This document shows, piece by piece, positions 45,718-56,074 of a DNA stretch of 64,000 nt. Below the pieces are notes generated by a model. It made no database searches. It saw only the letters and a program-made list of their open reading frames with translations, and was not told the DNA's origin. Numbering within the stretch: position 1 is the stretch's first letter; every line of letters starts with the position of its first letter. The DNA is from Ruaniaceae bacterium KH17 (GTDB lineage: Bacteria > Actinomycetota > Actinomycetes > Actinomycetales > Actinomycetaceae), in the NCBI GenBank assembly GCA_900199505.1, contig FZQV01000009.1, positions 1 through 64,000 on the forward strand. The letters are read 5' to 3'. Both the position numbers and the translations under genes were made by a program.

Positions 45718-46692
45718 ATGACCCGCTATCCCCTCACTGTTGACGGCGCCGTCGAACTTGCCGTCGTTGATCGCGGCGGTTTCGACGAATCGCGTCATAT
45801 TGGAGCCGCCGTGGTGGTTGACGCGTCCGGCAACGTCCTGCGCGAGCTGGGCGATGGCGGCGCGAGCATCTACCCGCGCTCCTCGATGAAGCCATTCCAG
45901 GCGCTCGCCGTACGCCGCAGTGGCGCGGTTTTCCGGGACGCCGAGCTGGCCCTCTCGAGTGCGAGCCACGCGGGGAGCCTGCGGCACCAGGAGGTTGTGT
46001 CCGCGATGCTCGCCGCACACGGCAACACCGAGGACGATCTCGGCTGCCCGCCTGCGTATCCTCTCGATCCCGACGGCGCCCGGCTGGCCTCCGGTGAACG
46101 TCGCCTGGCGATGAACTGCTCGGGCAAACACGCCGCAATGCTGGCCGCGTGCCGCGTCAACGGTTGGGACCTGGCCAGCTATCTCGACCCGGCCCATCCC
46201 CTCCAAACGACGGTGATCGCCGTCGTCCAAGAATTCATGGGCGAGCGGATCGACCATACTGCCCCCGACGGCTGTGGGGCGCCCGTGTTCCCGGTGACTC
46301 TGCGCGGGCTCGCGGGCGGGATTGGGCGTCTCGTGAACGGGGGCGATCCGGACACGCAGGAGCTCGTCGCGGCGGTGCTCGCGAACCCGTGGGCGATCGA
46401 CGGCGAGGGGCGCGCGGATACCACCGTGATCGAGTCACTCGGGGTCTACTCCAAGGGTGGCGCAGAGGGCGTGATGACGATGGGCGTGCCAGGTGGCCCT
46501 GCGGTAGCGGTGAAGACCCTCGATGGCTCGCCGCGCGCCGGAACCCTCGCGGCGCTGACCCTGCTCGTGAGTGTGGGCGCGCTCGATGCCGACGCCGTTG
46601 CGCCCGTGCTCGAGAAGGCGGTGTCACCAGTACTCGGCCGCGGTAAGCGTGTTGGTCGCGTCCGCCCCGGGGCCGCGCTCACCGCTCGTTGA
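45718..46692 (+). CDS. asparaginase (Rhizobium etli AsnA-II/PF06089 family)
   Basis: 324 residues. Motifs are RSSMKPFQALA (Ser and Lys of the catalytic SxxK), SSASHAGS, LAMNCSGKHAAML, DGCGAPVFPV and YSKGGAEGVM. Hydrolyses asparagine to aspartate and ammonia by a mechanism unrelated to the classical bacterial type. The ATG at 45718 lacks a ribosome site, and TACGAT ten bases upstream is a good -10 element, so the transcript is probably leaderless. Flanked on both sides by palindromes of identical plan. Confidence 0.88.
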   Translation: MTRYPLTVDGAVELAVVDRGGFDESRHIGAAVVVDASGNVLRELGDGGASIYPRSSMKPFQALAVRRSGAVFRDAELALSSASHAGSLRHQEVVSAMLAAHGNTEDDLGCPPAYPLDPDGARLASGERRLAMNCSGKHAAMLAACRVNGWDLASYLDPAHPLQTTVIAVVQEFMGERIDHTAPDGCGAPVFPVTLRGLAGGIGRLVNGGDPDTQELVAAVLANPWAIDGEGRADTTVIESLGVYSKGGAEGVMTMGVPGGPAVAVKTLDGSPRAGTLAALTLLVSVGALDADAVAPVLEKAVSPVLGRGKRVGRVRPGAALTAR

Positions 46693-46744
46693 GCGAGGGC
46701 GCGAACGGCCACAGCGAACTGACCTAGCGTCAGATCCGTGCGGA

Positions 46745-46796
46745 TGTGGAGCAAATGGCCATCTATTCCGCGGAATAGATGGCCATCTGCTCCATG
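46745..46796. repeat. 46-bp-class palindrome B2, downstream of the asparaginase gene
   Basis: A perfect 32-bp palindrome (46755-46786, centre CCGCGG) inside GGAGCA/TGCTCC arms. Same plan and spacing as B1: TGTGGAG, 11 bases, CTATT, six bases, AATAG, 11 bases, CTCCA. It lies between converging stop codons (asparaginase, 53 bases; methyltransferase, 69 bases). Confidence 0.88.
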
Positions 46797-46865
46797 AGAC
46801 GCGCTCGTTGACGCGCGGGTAGAGTGCGTGGCTGTTGGTGGTCGAAGAGCGACCCCCAGCGACGC

Positions 46866-48449
46866 TCAGACGGTGGGCTTCTCGGCCACGAGCAGAACGT
46901 TGGTCCAGGACCAGGGATCGGGGGCGCCGTCGGACAGGAACACTTCGGCCGCTGGAGCAAAGCGATTCGCGATCAGCCACGGGTTCTGGATCGGCCGCGC
47001 GTCCGGCGTGACCACGAACCCCGCGCCCTCGAGCCGCGCCACCCAATCGGCCGGAGAGAAGAAGCAGAACCTCTCGTGCGCCTCGGAATACCAGGAGTTC
47101 AGGTAGTCCTTCTTCGACAGGAACTCGTACAGATCCGCCCGCCGCAGCTCCACGTACTCCTCGCCCCCGACGGCGACCTCCCGGTAGGAGATCTGGTCGC
47201 CCTCCTCGCGGCGGAAGTCCTGGGCGAACTGCCTGAAACGCGCCGCGGAAGAAAGCCCGCCAAGCTCGGACGCGCTCAACTGTGCCACGTGCGAGCCCGA
47301 GCGCCCTGCCAGCTGCGCCGATCGGTCATCCGGTGTCGGCCCGCCTGGGGCGCCATCGTCGGAACGGAAGCGGACCAGCACGGGTTCGTCACCGCCGTCG
47401 GGCCCCACCACATCGAAGTTGATCCACACGCCGCCCGGCCGCAGCATCGTGAACACCCGCTCGCAGAACTCCTCGAGCGCCACCGGGCCGAGGTAGGAGT
47501 AGATCTCGTGCGTGAGCGCCATCGTGATCACGGTGTCCAGCGAGTTTGGCTCGAACAGCGTGGTCTGCATGATGTTGCGCTGGTGGAAGAAGACGTTCGC
47601 GTCCCCAAACTCGCCGATTGCCGCCCGCTGCAGGCAGATCTCGTATAGCGGCCGCGCCACCTCCACCCCGTAGAAGTCGGACTCGAACAGCGCCGGACGC
47701 TCGCTCAGGAGCTTGATTGTCTGGCCGGTTGCGCAGCCAACGTCCACGATCCGGCCCGGCCGCACCAGATGCGCGAACTCGCCCACCTTGCGCCACGCGT
47801 TGTCCTCGAACGCGGCGCGATAGCTGGCGTAATCGCGGGTGATGGTGATGTCGCCGTCGTCGGAATCGATGAGCGGATCGGCGTAGACCTGCCGGATCGT
47901 CTCCGCGAGCCCGTAGCGGCGATAGTGGGCGAGCGCCGCGGGGTGTATGGCCTGGATGACGCTCGGATCCTCCAGCCCGACGGCGATCACTCGCTCCACG
48001 AGGTCCCACGGCCTGGGCAGGTCCTCGCCATCGGGTGTGGCGCCGAGCTCGAAGGTGTCGATCGTGTAGCCGAGGCGCTCGTAATCGGCGATCACGGCTG
48101 GGGTGGAGCAGGCCACGATCGTGGTGGTGGGGGTCATGGTGACCGCGCCGCCGCTCTGCGTGCGGATCTCCTCAATGACGTAATGCGCGAAGTCCGGTTT
48201 TGGCTGACGGTTGGCGATCAGGAACGTGCGCGAGGGGAGCTCCTCCACCGCCGCGACCGCCTCGATCAGGCCGAGCCGGCGCGTGCCAGGGATGGGGTTG
48301 CGCTGTGTGCCGCCGTGGTTGGCGCTGGTGATCGCCCAGATCACCTCGGCGCCGGGGTGTGCCGCCAGGAGTTGCTGGAGGCGCGCCACCTGGAACCTAG
48401 TCACCAGGTGGTGCCGCCCGGGGAAGAGAATGTACCGCACGTGAATCAC
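46866..48449 (-). CDS. nucleotidyltransferase (NMNAT-like) fused to a SAM methyltransferase
   Basis: 527 residues. The N-terminal part (1-165) looks like a nicotinamide-nucleotide adenylyltransferase-type nucleotidyltransferase: ILFPGRHHLVTRFQVARLQ, WAITSANHGGTQRNP and PGTRRLGLIEAV match the order of NadM motifs, although a clean HxGH is not present. The C-terminal part (about 200-527) is a class I methyltransferase: IVDVGCATGQT, FYGVEVARP, ITMALTHEIYSYLG and a FTMLRPGGVW strand. I do not recognise a characterised fusion. GTG start at 48449 has no ribosome site. An NrtR-like NUDIX regulator lies 439 bases upstream on the same strand. Confidence 0.65.
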   Translation of the reverse strand: MIHVRYILFPGRHHLVTRFQVARLQQLLAAHPGAEVIWAITSANHGGTQRNPIPGTRRLGLIEAVAAVEELPSRTFLIANRQPKPDFAHYVIEEIRTQSGGAVTMTPTTTIVACSTPAVIADYERLGYTIDTFELGATPDGEDLPRPWDLVERVIAVGLEDPSVIQAIHPAALAHYRRYGLAETIRQVYADPLIDSDDGDITITRDYASYRAAFEDNAWRKVGEFAHLVRPGRIVDVGCATGQTIKLLSERPALFESDFYGVEVARPLYEICLQRAAIGEFGDANVFFHQRNIMQTTLFEPNSLDTVITMALTHEIYSYLGPVALEEFCERVFTMLRPGGVWINFDVVGPDGGDEPVLVRFRSDDGAPGGPTPDDRSAQLAGRSGSHVAQLSASELGGLSSAARFRQFAQDFRREEGDQISYREVAVGGEEYVELRRADLYEFLSKKDYLNSWYSEAHERFCFFSPADWVARLEGAGFVVTPDARPIQNPWLIANRFAPAAEVFLSDGAPDPWSWTNVLLVAEKPTV

Positions 48450-48888
48450 CTTAGTGTGCCAGTCTGGGCACGACTCTACTCACGACGTATTCCGGCCGCT
48501 CCTGATCGATTCGCGAGATAGGCGGGCAATCGAGGGCGTGTCTCCCTATTCCACGGCTACTACGCGTCGGCGTGTGGGCGGATGGCTTCGTTGTCGTCGG
48601 TCAACGATGCTTCGGCATCGACTCCCTCCTTCCGCCTCGCCAGCCACTCCACACACCACCTAACCAAGTACCACTAGTCGCGGGTTGAGCTCGAACCCAC
48701 CGATCGGCGTGCTCCTGAAAGGTGTTTCCTGAGTGCGCCGCAGACACGCGAGTGGAAACGTGGCATGTGGTGTCTTCACCCGTTGGATGCCTGACCGCGG
48801 GCGCGCCTTCCGGGCCGCTCTCACTGCATCTCCGCTCGCCCCGTTGGCTCGGTCAACGCGCTTCACGTGCGCATCGGTGGATTCAGGC
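48450..48888. other. 439-base gap between the fusion gene and the NUDIX regulator gene
   Basis: No gene seen. CGATGC-TTCG-GCATCG at 48605-48620 is a stable hairpin within a REP-like repeat. GGGTT-GAGCTC-G-AACCC lies at 48682-48698. Promoter of the fusion gene must be in the left part, but no clear -35/-10 pair stands out. Confidence 0.5.
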
Positions 48889-49578
48889 TCAAGGAGCGTC
48901 CGGGGCAGTGTCCCGCATGATTGGCGGGTGTAGCGAGGTCGCGTCCCCGGCCCGGTACAGTGTGGCTGGCCGGCCCCGCCCACCGGAGCGGACGCCGTCG
49001 TCCTCGACGAAACCTCTCGAGGTGAGCACCTTCCGCGAGAAGTTACGCGGATCGAGCTCCACGCCCCACGCGGCCTCGTAGACACTCCGCAGCTCACTCA
49101 TTGTGAACTGGGGTGGGCAGAAGCGCGTGGCGATCGTGGTGTACTCGAGCTTCGACTTGGCGCGTTCCAGCCCGACGGCGGCGATCGAGTCGTGATCGAA
49201 GGCGAGGGTGGGGAGGTCGTTGACTGGGCACCAGCGGGCGCCGCGCGCGTCCGAGCCGGCTGCCAAGTCACCGAGTTCCGCCGCGAGCACGAGGTAGGCC
49301 ACGGAGACGACGCGGCCACGCGGGTCGCGATCCACCGCGCCGAACGAGGCGAGCTGCTCCAGGTGCGCGACCTCGAGATCGAGCCCGGTCTCTTCCTTCA
49401 GCTCGCGGAGCGCGGCTTCGTCGAGAGATTCGCCCTCGAGCACGAAGCCGCCGGGGAGTGCCGGCTGGTCCTCGAACGGCGGGATGCCGCGGTCCACGAT
49501 CGCGAGGTTGAGGACGCCGTCGGCCATCGTCAGGACCACGAGGTCCACGGCAACGGCCAGCTTCGGAATCTCCACCAC
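48889..49578 (-). CDS. NrtR-like NUDIX transcriptional regulator
   Basis: 229 residues. The NUDIX domain (about 5-130) has a complete box: Gly44, Glu50 and RELKEETG at 58-65. The C-terminal winged helix (about 140-215; LEYTTIATRFCPPQFTMSEL, VYEAAWGVELDPRNFSRKVL) is that of NrtR. NrtR proteins sense ADP-ribose or related nucleotides and repress NAD metabolic genes. Unlike many NrtR members the box seems catalytically intact. Divergent from the SPFH gene, with TGTCA-GGT-TGACA upstream of that gene as a possible operator. Confidence 0.82.
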   Translation of the reverse strand: MVEIPKLAVAVDLVVLTMADGVLNLAIVDRGIPPFEDQPALPGGFVLEGESLDEAALRELKEETGLDLEVAHLEQLASFGAVDRDPRGRVVSVAYLVLAAELGDLAAGSDARGARWCPVNDLPTLAFDHDSIAAVGLERAKSKLEYTTIATRFCPPQFTMSELRSVYEAAWGVELDPRNFSRKVLTSRGFVEDDGVRSGGRGRPATLYRAGDATSLHPPIMRDTAPDAP

Positions 49579-49715
49579 TCCAGATTAGCGTCACCCTGAC
49601 ACGCCCGTGAGCGGTTCGGCGGGGTGCGCCGCCTCCCGTGCCGAGGCACCCGTGCCGCTCCCGCTTGCGGCGCTGGCACCACCCGGGCACGCACCGCGCA
49701 CGGCTCGCACGCCGA

Positions 49716-49769
49716 AGTGGTAGCCGTGTTGGCGCCTCGCGGCGCTGGCGTGCCAGAGCTACAACCACT
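49716..49769. repeat. intergenic inverted repeat D2
   Basis: AGTGGTAGC and GCTACAACCACT form the outer arms (three-base bulge) with GGCGC/GCGC pairs inside; the span is 54 bases, the same as D1. The right part CCAGAGCTACAACCACT differs from D1 at one base. In the divergent promoter region of the NUDIX regulator and SPFH gene. Confidence 0.7.
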
Positions 49770-49787
49770 CGCTCCACACGCAATAAA

Positions 49788-49824
49788 TGTCAGGTTGACA
49801 CATTAGGGATGTGGAGAATAGTGT
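49788..49824 (+). promoter_or_regulatory. promoter with overlapping palindrome before the SPFH gene
   Basis: TTGACA (49795-49800) with TAGTGT (49819-49824) 18 bases later forms a fair promoter 30 bases before the SPFH start. TGTCA-GGT-TGACA (49788-49800) overlaps the -35, so a bound repressor would block RNA polymerase. Confidence 0.55.
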
Positions 49825-49853
49825 CTAAGTGACGTAAAACAAAGGAGGACACC

Positions 49854-50855
49854 ATGACTACCATCCGCCGCTTCCCGTTCGTCTCACACGCAACGAGCAC
49901 CGCCACCCGCGTCCTGATCCAGGCGCGCGGCGGAACTCTCATCCCGCGCGGTGCGGGCGCCTCGTTCTGGTTCCGCCCGCTCGGCACCACGCTCTCCGAG
50001 GTACCGGTGGAGGACCTCGAGCTCGGCACGATCTTCACCGTCACCACCGTGGACCGGCAGGAGGTGAGCGTGCAGGCCGCGCTGACCGTCCGGATCGCGA
50101 ACCCCGAGGCTGCCGCGCGCCGCATGGACTTCAGCGTGGCCCCGGTGACTGGCGAGTGGAATGGCCGCCCCCTCCAGCAACTGCACGATCGCATCGCCGA
50201 ACTCGCTCGGCAGTACGCCACCCGCGCCTGCGCCTCGCTCACCCTCGAGGCCGTCCTCGAGAGCGGACTCGTCACCATGCGTGAGGCCATCGCCGAGGGC
50301 ATTGCGGCGGAGACCAACCTGCGTGAGGCGGGGATCGACGTCGTCGGAATCCGTGTGGTGGCAGTCCGGCCCGACGACGAGATCGAACGGGCCCTCCAGA
50401 ACAAGGTCCGCGAGGCGATCCACGCCGAGTCCGACCGTGCCACTTACGATCGCCGCGCGCAGGCCGTGGACCGCGAGCGCGCAATCAAGGAGAACGAGCT
50501 GAACAACCGCACCGAGCTCGCCCGCCGCGAGGCCGAACTGGTGGAGCTCTCGGGTGCGAATGAGCGCCGCAGGACCGAGCAGGAGCTGGAACGTGATGAG
50601 CTACGTACCCGCGCCGTCGTCGCGAACAAGAAGCTCGGCGTGGACGCTCGCGTGGACGAGATCGTGCGCGTGGCCGAGGCCGAGAACACGGCGCTCGCCA
50701 CCCGGCTGGAGGAGTACCGTGGTGCGGATCTGCCCGCGTTACTCGCGGCAATCGCCCCGGACGTGCTGGCGGCTCTGCCCTCGGTCGAGTCGCTCACAAT
50801 CACGCCCGACATGCTGGCCGGCGCGCTCGGCAAGGTCCTGGAGCAGGCGCGATGA
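49854..50855 (+). CDS. SPFH/band-7 domain protein without a membrane anchor
   Basis: 333 residues. SPFH domain (about 20-190; LIPRGAGASFWFRPL, VTTVDRQEVSVQAALTVRI, GIDVVGIRVVAVRPDDEIE), a charged coiled coil (about 195-275) and a hydrophobic C-terminal end. No N-terminal membrane helix is seen. Such proteins form oligomeric cages or membrane-organising rings. AAGGAGG precedes ATG 49854. The NAD-kinase-like gene follows 190 bases downstream on the same strand, probably co-transcribed. Confidence 0.85.
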   Translation: MTTIRRFPFVSHATSTATRVLIQARGGTLIPRGAGASFWFRPLGTTLSEVPVEDLELGTIFTVTTVDRQEVSVQAALTVRIANPEAAARRMDFSVAPVTGEWNGRPLQQLHDRIAELARQYATRACASLTLEAVLESGLVTMREAIAEGIAAETNLREAGIDVVGIRVVAVRPDDEIERALQNKVREAIHAESDRATYDRRAQAVDRERAIKENELNNRTELARREAELVELSGANERRRTEQELERDELRTRAVVANKKLGVDARVDEIVRVAEAENTALATRLEEYRGADLPALLAAIAPDVLAALPSVESLTITPDMLAGALGKVLEQAR

Positions 50856-50918
50856 GCGCCCCGCGGTGGCGCGAGCGCCCGTCCCAGCTCCGCCACGTGC
50901 GCCCCACTGCACACAAAT

Positions 50919-50963
50919 GGAGCAAGACTCGACCCACGACGCGTCGAGGGTCGAATCCTGCTC
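50919..50963. repeat. 46-bp-class palindrome C1
   Basis: GGAGCAAGACTCGACCC pairs (two mismatches) with GGGTCGAATCCTGCTC around the palindromic centre CGACGCGTCG. From GGAG to the end of the paired CTC position is the same 46-base span as B1, B2 and C2. 64 bases after the SPFH stop. The right arm is identical to that of C2 at 60291-60336 over 16 bases. Confidence 0.85.
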
Positions 50964-51045
50964 AGATAGTGCTCGCGGCAGGGGCGGTGCGCGGGGAACC
51001 AGTGCTCCAGCCCACGCGGACGGGTATTTCTCTCGGAGGTGTGCC

Positions 51046-51924
51046 GTGAGCGCGCCGCGGCTCGTTGTGGTGCATCGCCGCACGCAGCTGGCGGAGCTGC
51101 TCGCCGAGCACTCCACCATGGCGGCGGTCGAGTTCTTCCTGGAGACCAGGGGGCAACGCACCGAGCCGCTCGTGGCTGCGGACGAGGCGCAGAACATCGC
51201 CCTCGCCGCGGCCACGAACGCCGTGCCGGTCGAGTGGCGGCAGGCCATCGTGGAGCGCGCGCAGCTCAGCCGCTTTCTCTTCGAGCCCGACGACGTCGTG
51301 GTAGTCGTGGGCCAGGACGGGCTCGTTCCCAACGTGGCCAAGTACCTCGACGCGCAGCTCGTGTTCGGGGTGAGCCCCGGGGCGCCCGGACTACTCTGCC
51401 CACACGGCGTGGCCGAGCTGAAGCCGTTCTTCGGGGGCACCGCCGAATTCGCGGTGGGGGAGCGGCAGATGGTTGAGGCTCAGGTGGACGATGGCCAGTC
51501 GCTCATCGCGCTCAACGAGATCTTCGTGGGCGACCGCGGGCACCAGTCTGCGCGGTATCGGATAGAGGTGGGCGAGCGGGACGAGATGCAGTCCTCCTCC
51601 GGGCTGATCGTGGGCACCGGCACCGGTGCCACCGGGTGGCTCGCCTCGCTGTGGGCGCAGTCCCGTCCCAGATTCACTCTGCCCGCGCCGGGCTCTGCGG
51701 ACCTGGCCTACTTCGTGCGCGAGGCCTGGCCATCGCCGTCGACAGGGACCAGCCTCGTGGCGGGTCTCATCGAGCCCGACGGCGAGGTGCGGCTCCGCTC
51801 GCAGTCCTCCTTGGTCGCGTTCGGGGATGGCATCGAGCGCGATCACCTCCGCATCGAGTGGGGGCAGGAAGTAACGCTCCGCCGCTCCAAGCGCACGCTT
51901 CGGCTCGCGACGATTTCTCGCTGA
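51046..51924 (+). CDS. NAD-kinase-like protein
   Basis: 292 residues from GTG 51046, GGAGG upstream. The NAD-kinase fold is recognisable: VVVVVGQDGLV (family GGDG motif, here Gly89-Gln90-Asp91-Gly92), FGVSPGAPGLL, ALNEIFVG (Asn-Glu at 157-158) and GTGTGATGW (190-198). The family phosphorylates NAD or, in relatives, sphingosine or sugars. The GGDG to GQDG change and its pairing with an SPFH gene set it apart from the housekeeping NAD kinase, so the substrate is uncertain. Confidence 0.75.
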   Translation: MSAPRLVVVHRRTQLAELLAEHSTMAAVEFFLETRGQRTEPLVAADEAQNIALAAATNAVPVEWRQAIVERAQLSRFLFEPDDVVVVVGQDGLVPNVAKYLDAQLVFGVSPGAPGLLCPHGVAELKPFFGGTAEFAVGERQMVEAQVDDGQSLIALNEIFVGDRGHQSARYRIEVGERDEMQSSSGLIVGTGTGATGWLASLWAQSRPRFTLPAPGSADLAYFVREAWPSPSTGTSLVAGLIEPDGEVRLRSQSSLVAFGDGIERDHLRIEWGQEVTLRRSKRTLRLATISR

Positions 51925-51928
51925 AATC

Positions 51929-51985
51929 CGTACACCAGCTGGTCAAAACACCCCTCAGAGGCGGCTAATTGCCTACTGGTGTACG
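51929..51985. repeat. intergenic inverted repeat between NAD-kinase-like gene and guaB1
   Basis: CGTACACCAG/CTGGTGTACG, perfect ten-base arms, 37-base loop, with weaker CTGA.../...TCAG pairing outside. Five bases after one stop codon and 53 bases after the converging guaB1 stop: a likely shared transcript end. Confidence 0.75.
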
Positions 51986-52038
51986 AATCTCAGCGGATTG
52001 CCTGAGTGAGGCTCCCACTCAGTTTCCAGGTTGGCGAG

Positions 52039-54445
<2,407 letters not shown>

Positions 54446-54647
54446 ACGGGGGACTCTACATAGCCCCGGCCCGACGGCGTCGGGCCATCTCAGGAGTTGA
54501 TGCTCAGTTGGGTTACGGCACCGATGTTAGGGAGGGACAGGGGCGGCCGGGGGCAGGTGGGGCGAGAGTTGGGAAGGCCCGGAGGGAGAGCTGTTACTCG
54601 GTTGGATTGTTCAGCGGAGTGAGCAACGGAGCCGCGCAAGCGTGGAG

Positions 54648-54688
54648 CTTGGCAGTTGATGAACGCTGAGCGTTCATGGAGTGCCAAG
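54648..54688. repeat. intergenic inverted repeat after the MFS gene
   Basis: CTTGGCA/TGCCAAG outside and ATGAACGCT/AGCGTTCAT inside, one-base centre, three bases after the MFS stop codon. A likely transcript end. The rest of 54446-54647 shows only G-rich tracts. Confidence 0.78.
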
Positions 54689-54690
54689 AT

Positions 54691-55986
54691 CTAGTCCGTG
54701 AGGAGTTCCTCGACGCCGTGGTCGCCATGGGTGGAAACCCAGAACCAGCCGGCCAGGATGAGGCCGATGATCAGGAGCACGCTGGTGAGGATGAACGGCC
54801 AGGTGCGGTGCACGCTCGAGAGCCCGCCGGCGATCCAGCCGAAGGGTGCGGTCACGAGCATCACGCCCGTGCGCTGAATCGCCATCACGCGCGAGCGCTC
54901 CTCCTTGTTGACGTGCAGCGCCACGAGGGATTCGGAGAGCATGAACATGATGCCCATCCCGAACGCGTCGAAGAGGAGGCAGAGCGCGAGGAGGCCGTAG
55001 ACGGTGGTGGTGGCGACGCCGTCGGGGGCTGGAATCAGGACGAGGAGAACCTGGCCGAGCAAATACACCGCGAAACCGAGGATGGTGGGCAGCCGCAAGC
55101 TTCGGCGGTTCAGCAACGGCGGAATGATCGTGAAGAAGAAGATGACCGAGAGGATCGAGCGAACCATCGGGGCGAAGGGCAGCAATGCCACGGGCACGTT
55201 CAGGTGCTCACTGACGACCACCTGCCAGAACGTGGTGTTAATGATCGAGACCGCCCCCACGATCGCCATGATCACCAGCGAGAAGATGGTGCCCTTCGAG
55301 TGGATGATCAGGGGGATGACGTTGCCGTATTCACGCAGCGACTTCCAGATGCTCACGCCCTTGGTTTCGCGCATGCGGACCATGCCGGTGGCGGTCTCGG
55401 TGCTGTAGCGGAACAGGAGCCAGACCTTCAGCGACATGATGATCGCGGCGTTCACGTAGAGGATACGGACCGCCGGCTCGAGGCCGAGGTTCGAGACGAG
55501 GAGGGCGGCGATGGGGGCGAAGAGTGCCGAGGTGTCGGCGGCGACTTTGACGAGGGAGTAGACGCGGGGAATCTGGGCGCGGTTCACATCCTCAACCAGC
55601 AGGCAGTCCCACGAGTTCTGCGTGACCTGCCAGACGCCGTTGATGAGGGAGGCGATGAGGAACCACCAGAAGTTCTGTGCGAGCGCCCAGATGATGCAGG
55701 GCACCACCCACGCGATCACGTCGAAGAGTGCGGTGGTGACGCGGCGACCAAGCTTGTCCGTGATGACGCCGCTGAGCAGGCCGAACACCATCTGCGAGAG
55801 CATCGACACCGTGGCGAGGAAGCCGATCTGGGCGTCTTTCAGGCCGAGCGCGAGCATGTAGACGGACGCATACGGCAGCACCAGCTGCATCGACAGGCCC
55901 CACATGGGCTCCGTAAAGACGGCCGCACGCCCGTTCCCGCGGAGAGTGAGCAGGGTGTGAATTAGGGAATTACGCGAGCGAGGCAC
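54691..55986 (-). CDS. MFS transporter
   Basis: 431 residues with about twelve membrane segments. GLLSGVITDKLGRRVTTAL is the family loop between helices 2 and 3, and ALHVNKEERSRVMAIQRTGV the corresponding loop of the second half. Substrate cannot be inferred. GTG start at 55986. It is followed by a palindrome three bases after the stop. Confidence 0.85.
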   Translation of the reverse strand: MPRSRNSLIHTLLTLRGNGRAAVFTEPMWGLSMQLVLPYASVYMLALGLKDAQIGFLATVSMLSQMVFGLLSGVITDKLGRRVTTALFDVIAWVVPCIIWALAQNFWWFLIASLINGVWQVTQNSWDCLLVEDVNRAQIPRVYSLVKVAADTSALFAPIAALLVSNLGLEPAVRILYVNAAIIMSLKVWLLFRYSTETATGMVRMRETKGVSIWKSLREYGNVIPLIIHSKGTIFSLVIMAIVGAVSIINTTFWQVVVSEHLNVPVALLPFAPMVRSILSVIFFFTIIPPLLNRRSLRLPTILGFAVYLLGQVLLVLIPAPDGVATTTVYGLLALCLLFDAFGMGIMFMLSESLVALHVNKEERSRVMAIQRTGVMLVTAPFGWIAGGLSSVHRTWPFILTSVLLIIGLILAGWFWVSTHGDHGVEELLTD

Positions 55987-56074
55987 CAGGCAAGACTACG
56001 GCCTGCCGCGTGATTCCAACGATTCCGCGGGAGCCTCGCCCCGGCTTTACGCCCGCTCCCTCCCGCTCTTCCCA

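Noticed and set aside
50852-51049. 65-codon frame between SPFH and NAD-kinase-like genes
   Set aside because: It reads through palindrome C1 and has no coding character beyond its first five codons; treated as a duplicated start remnant.
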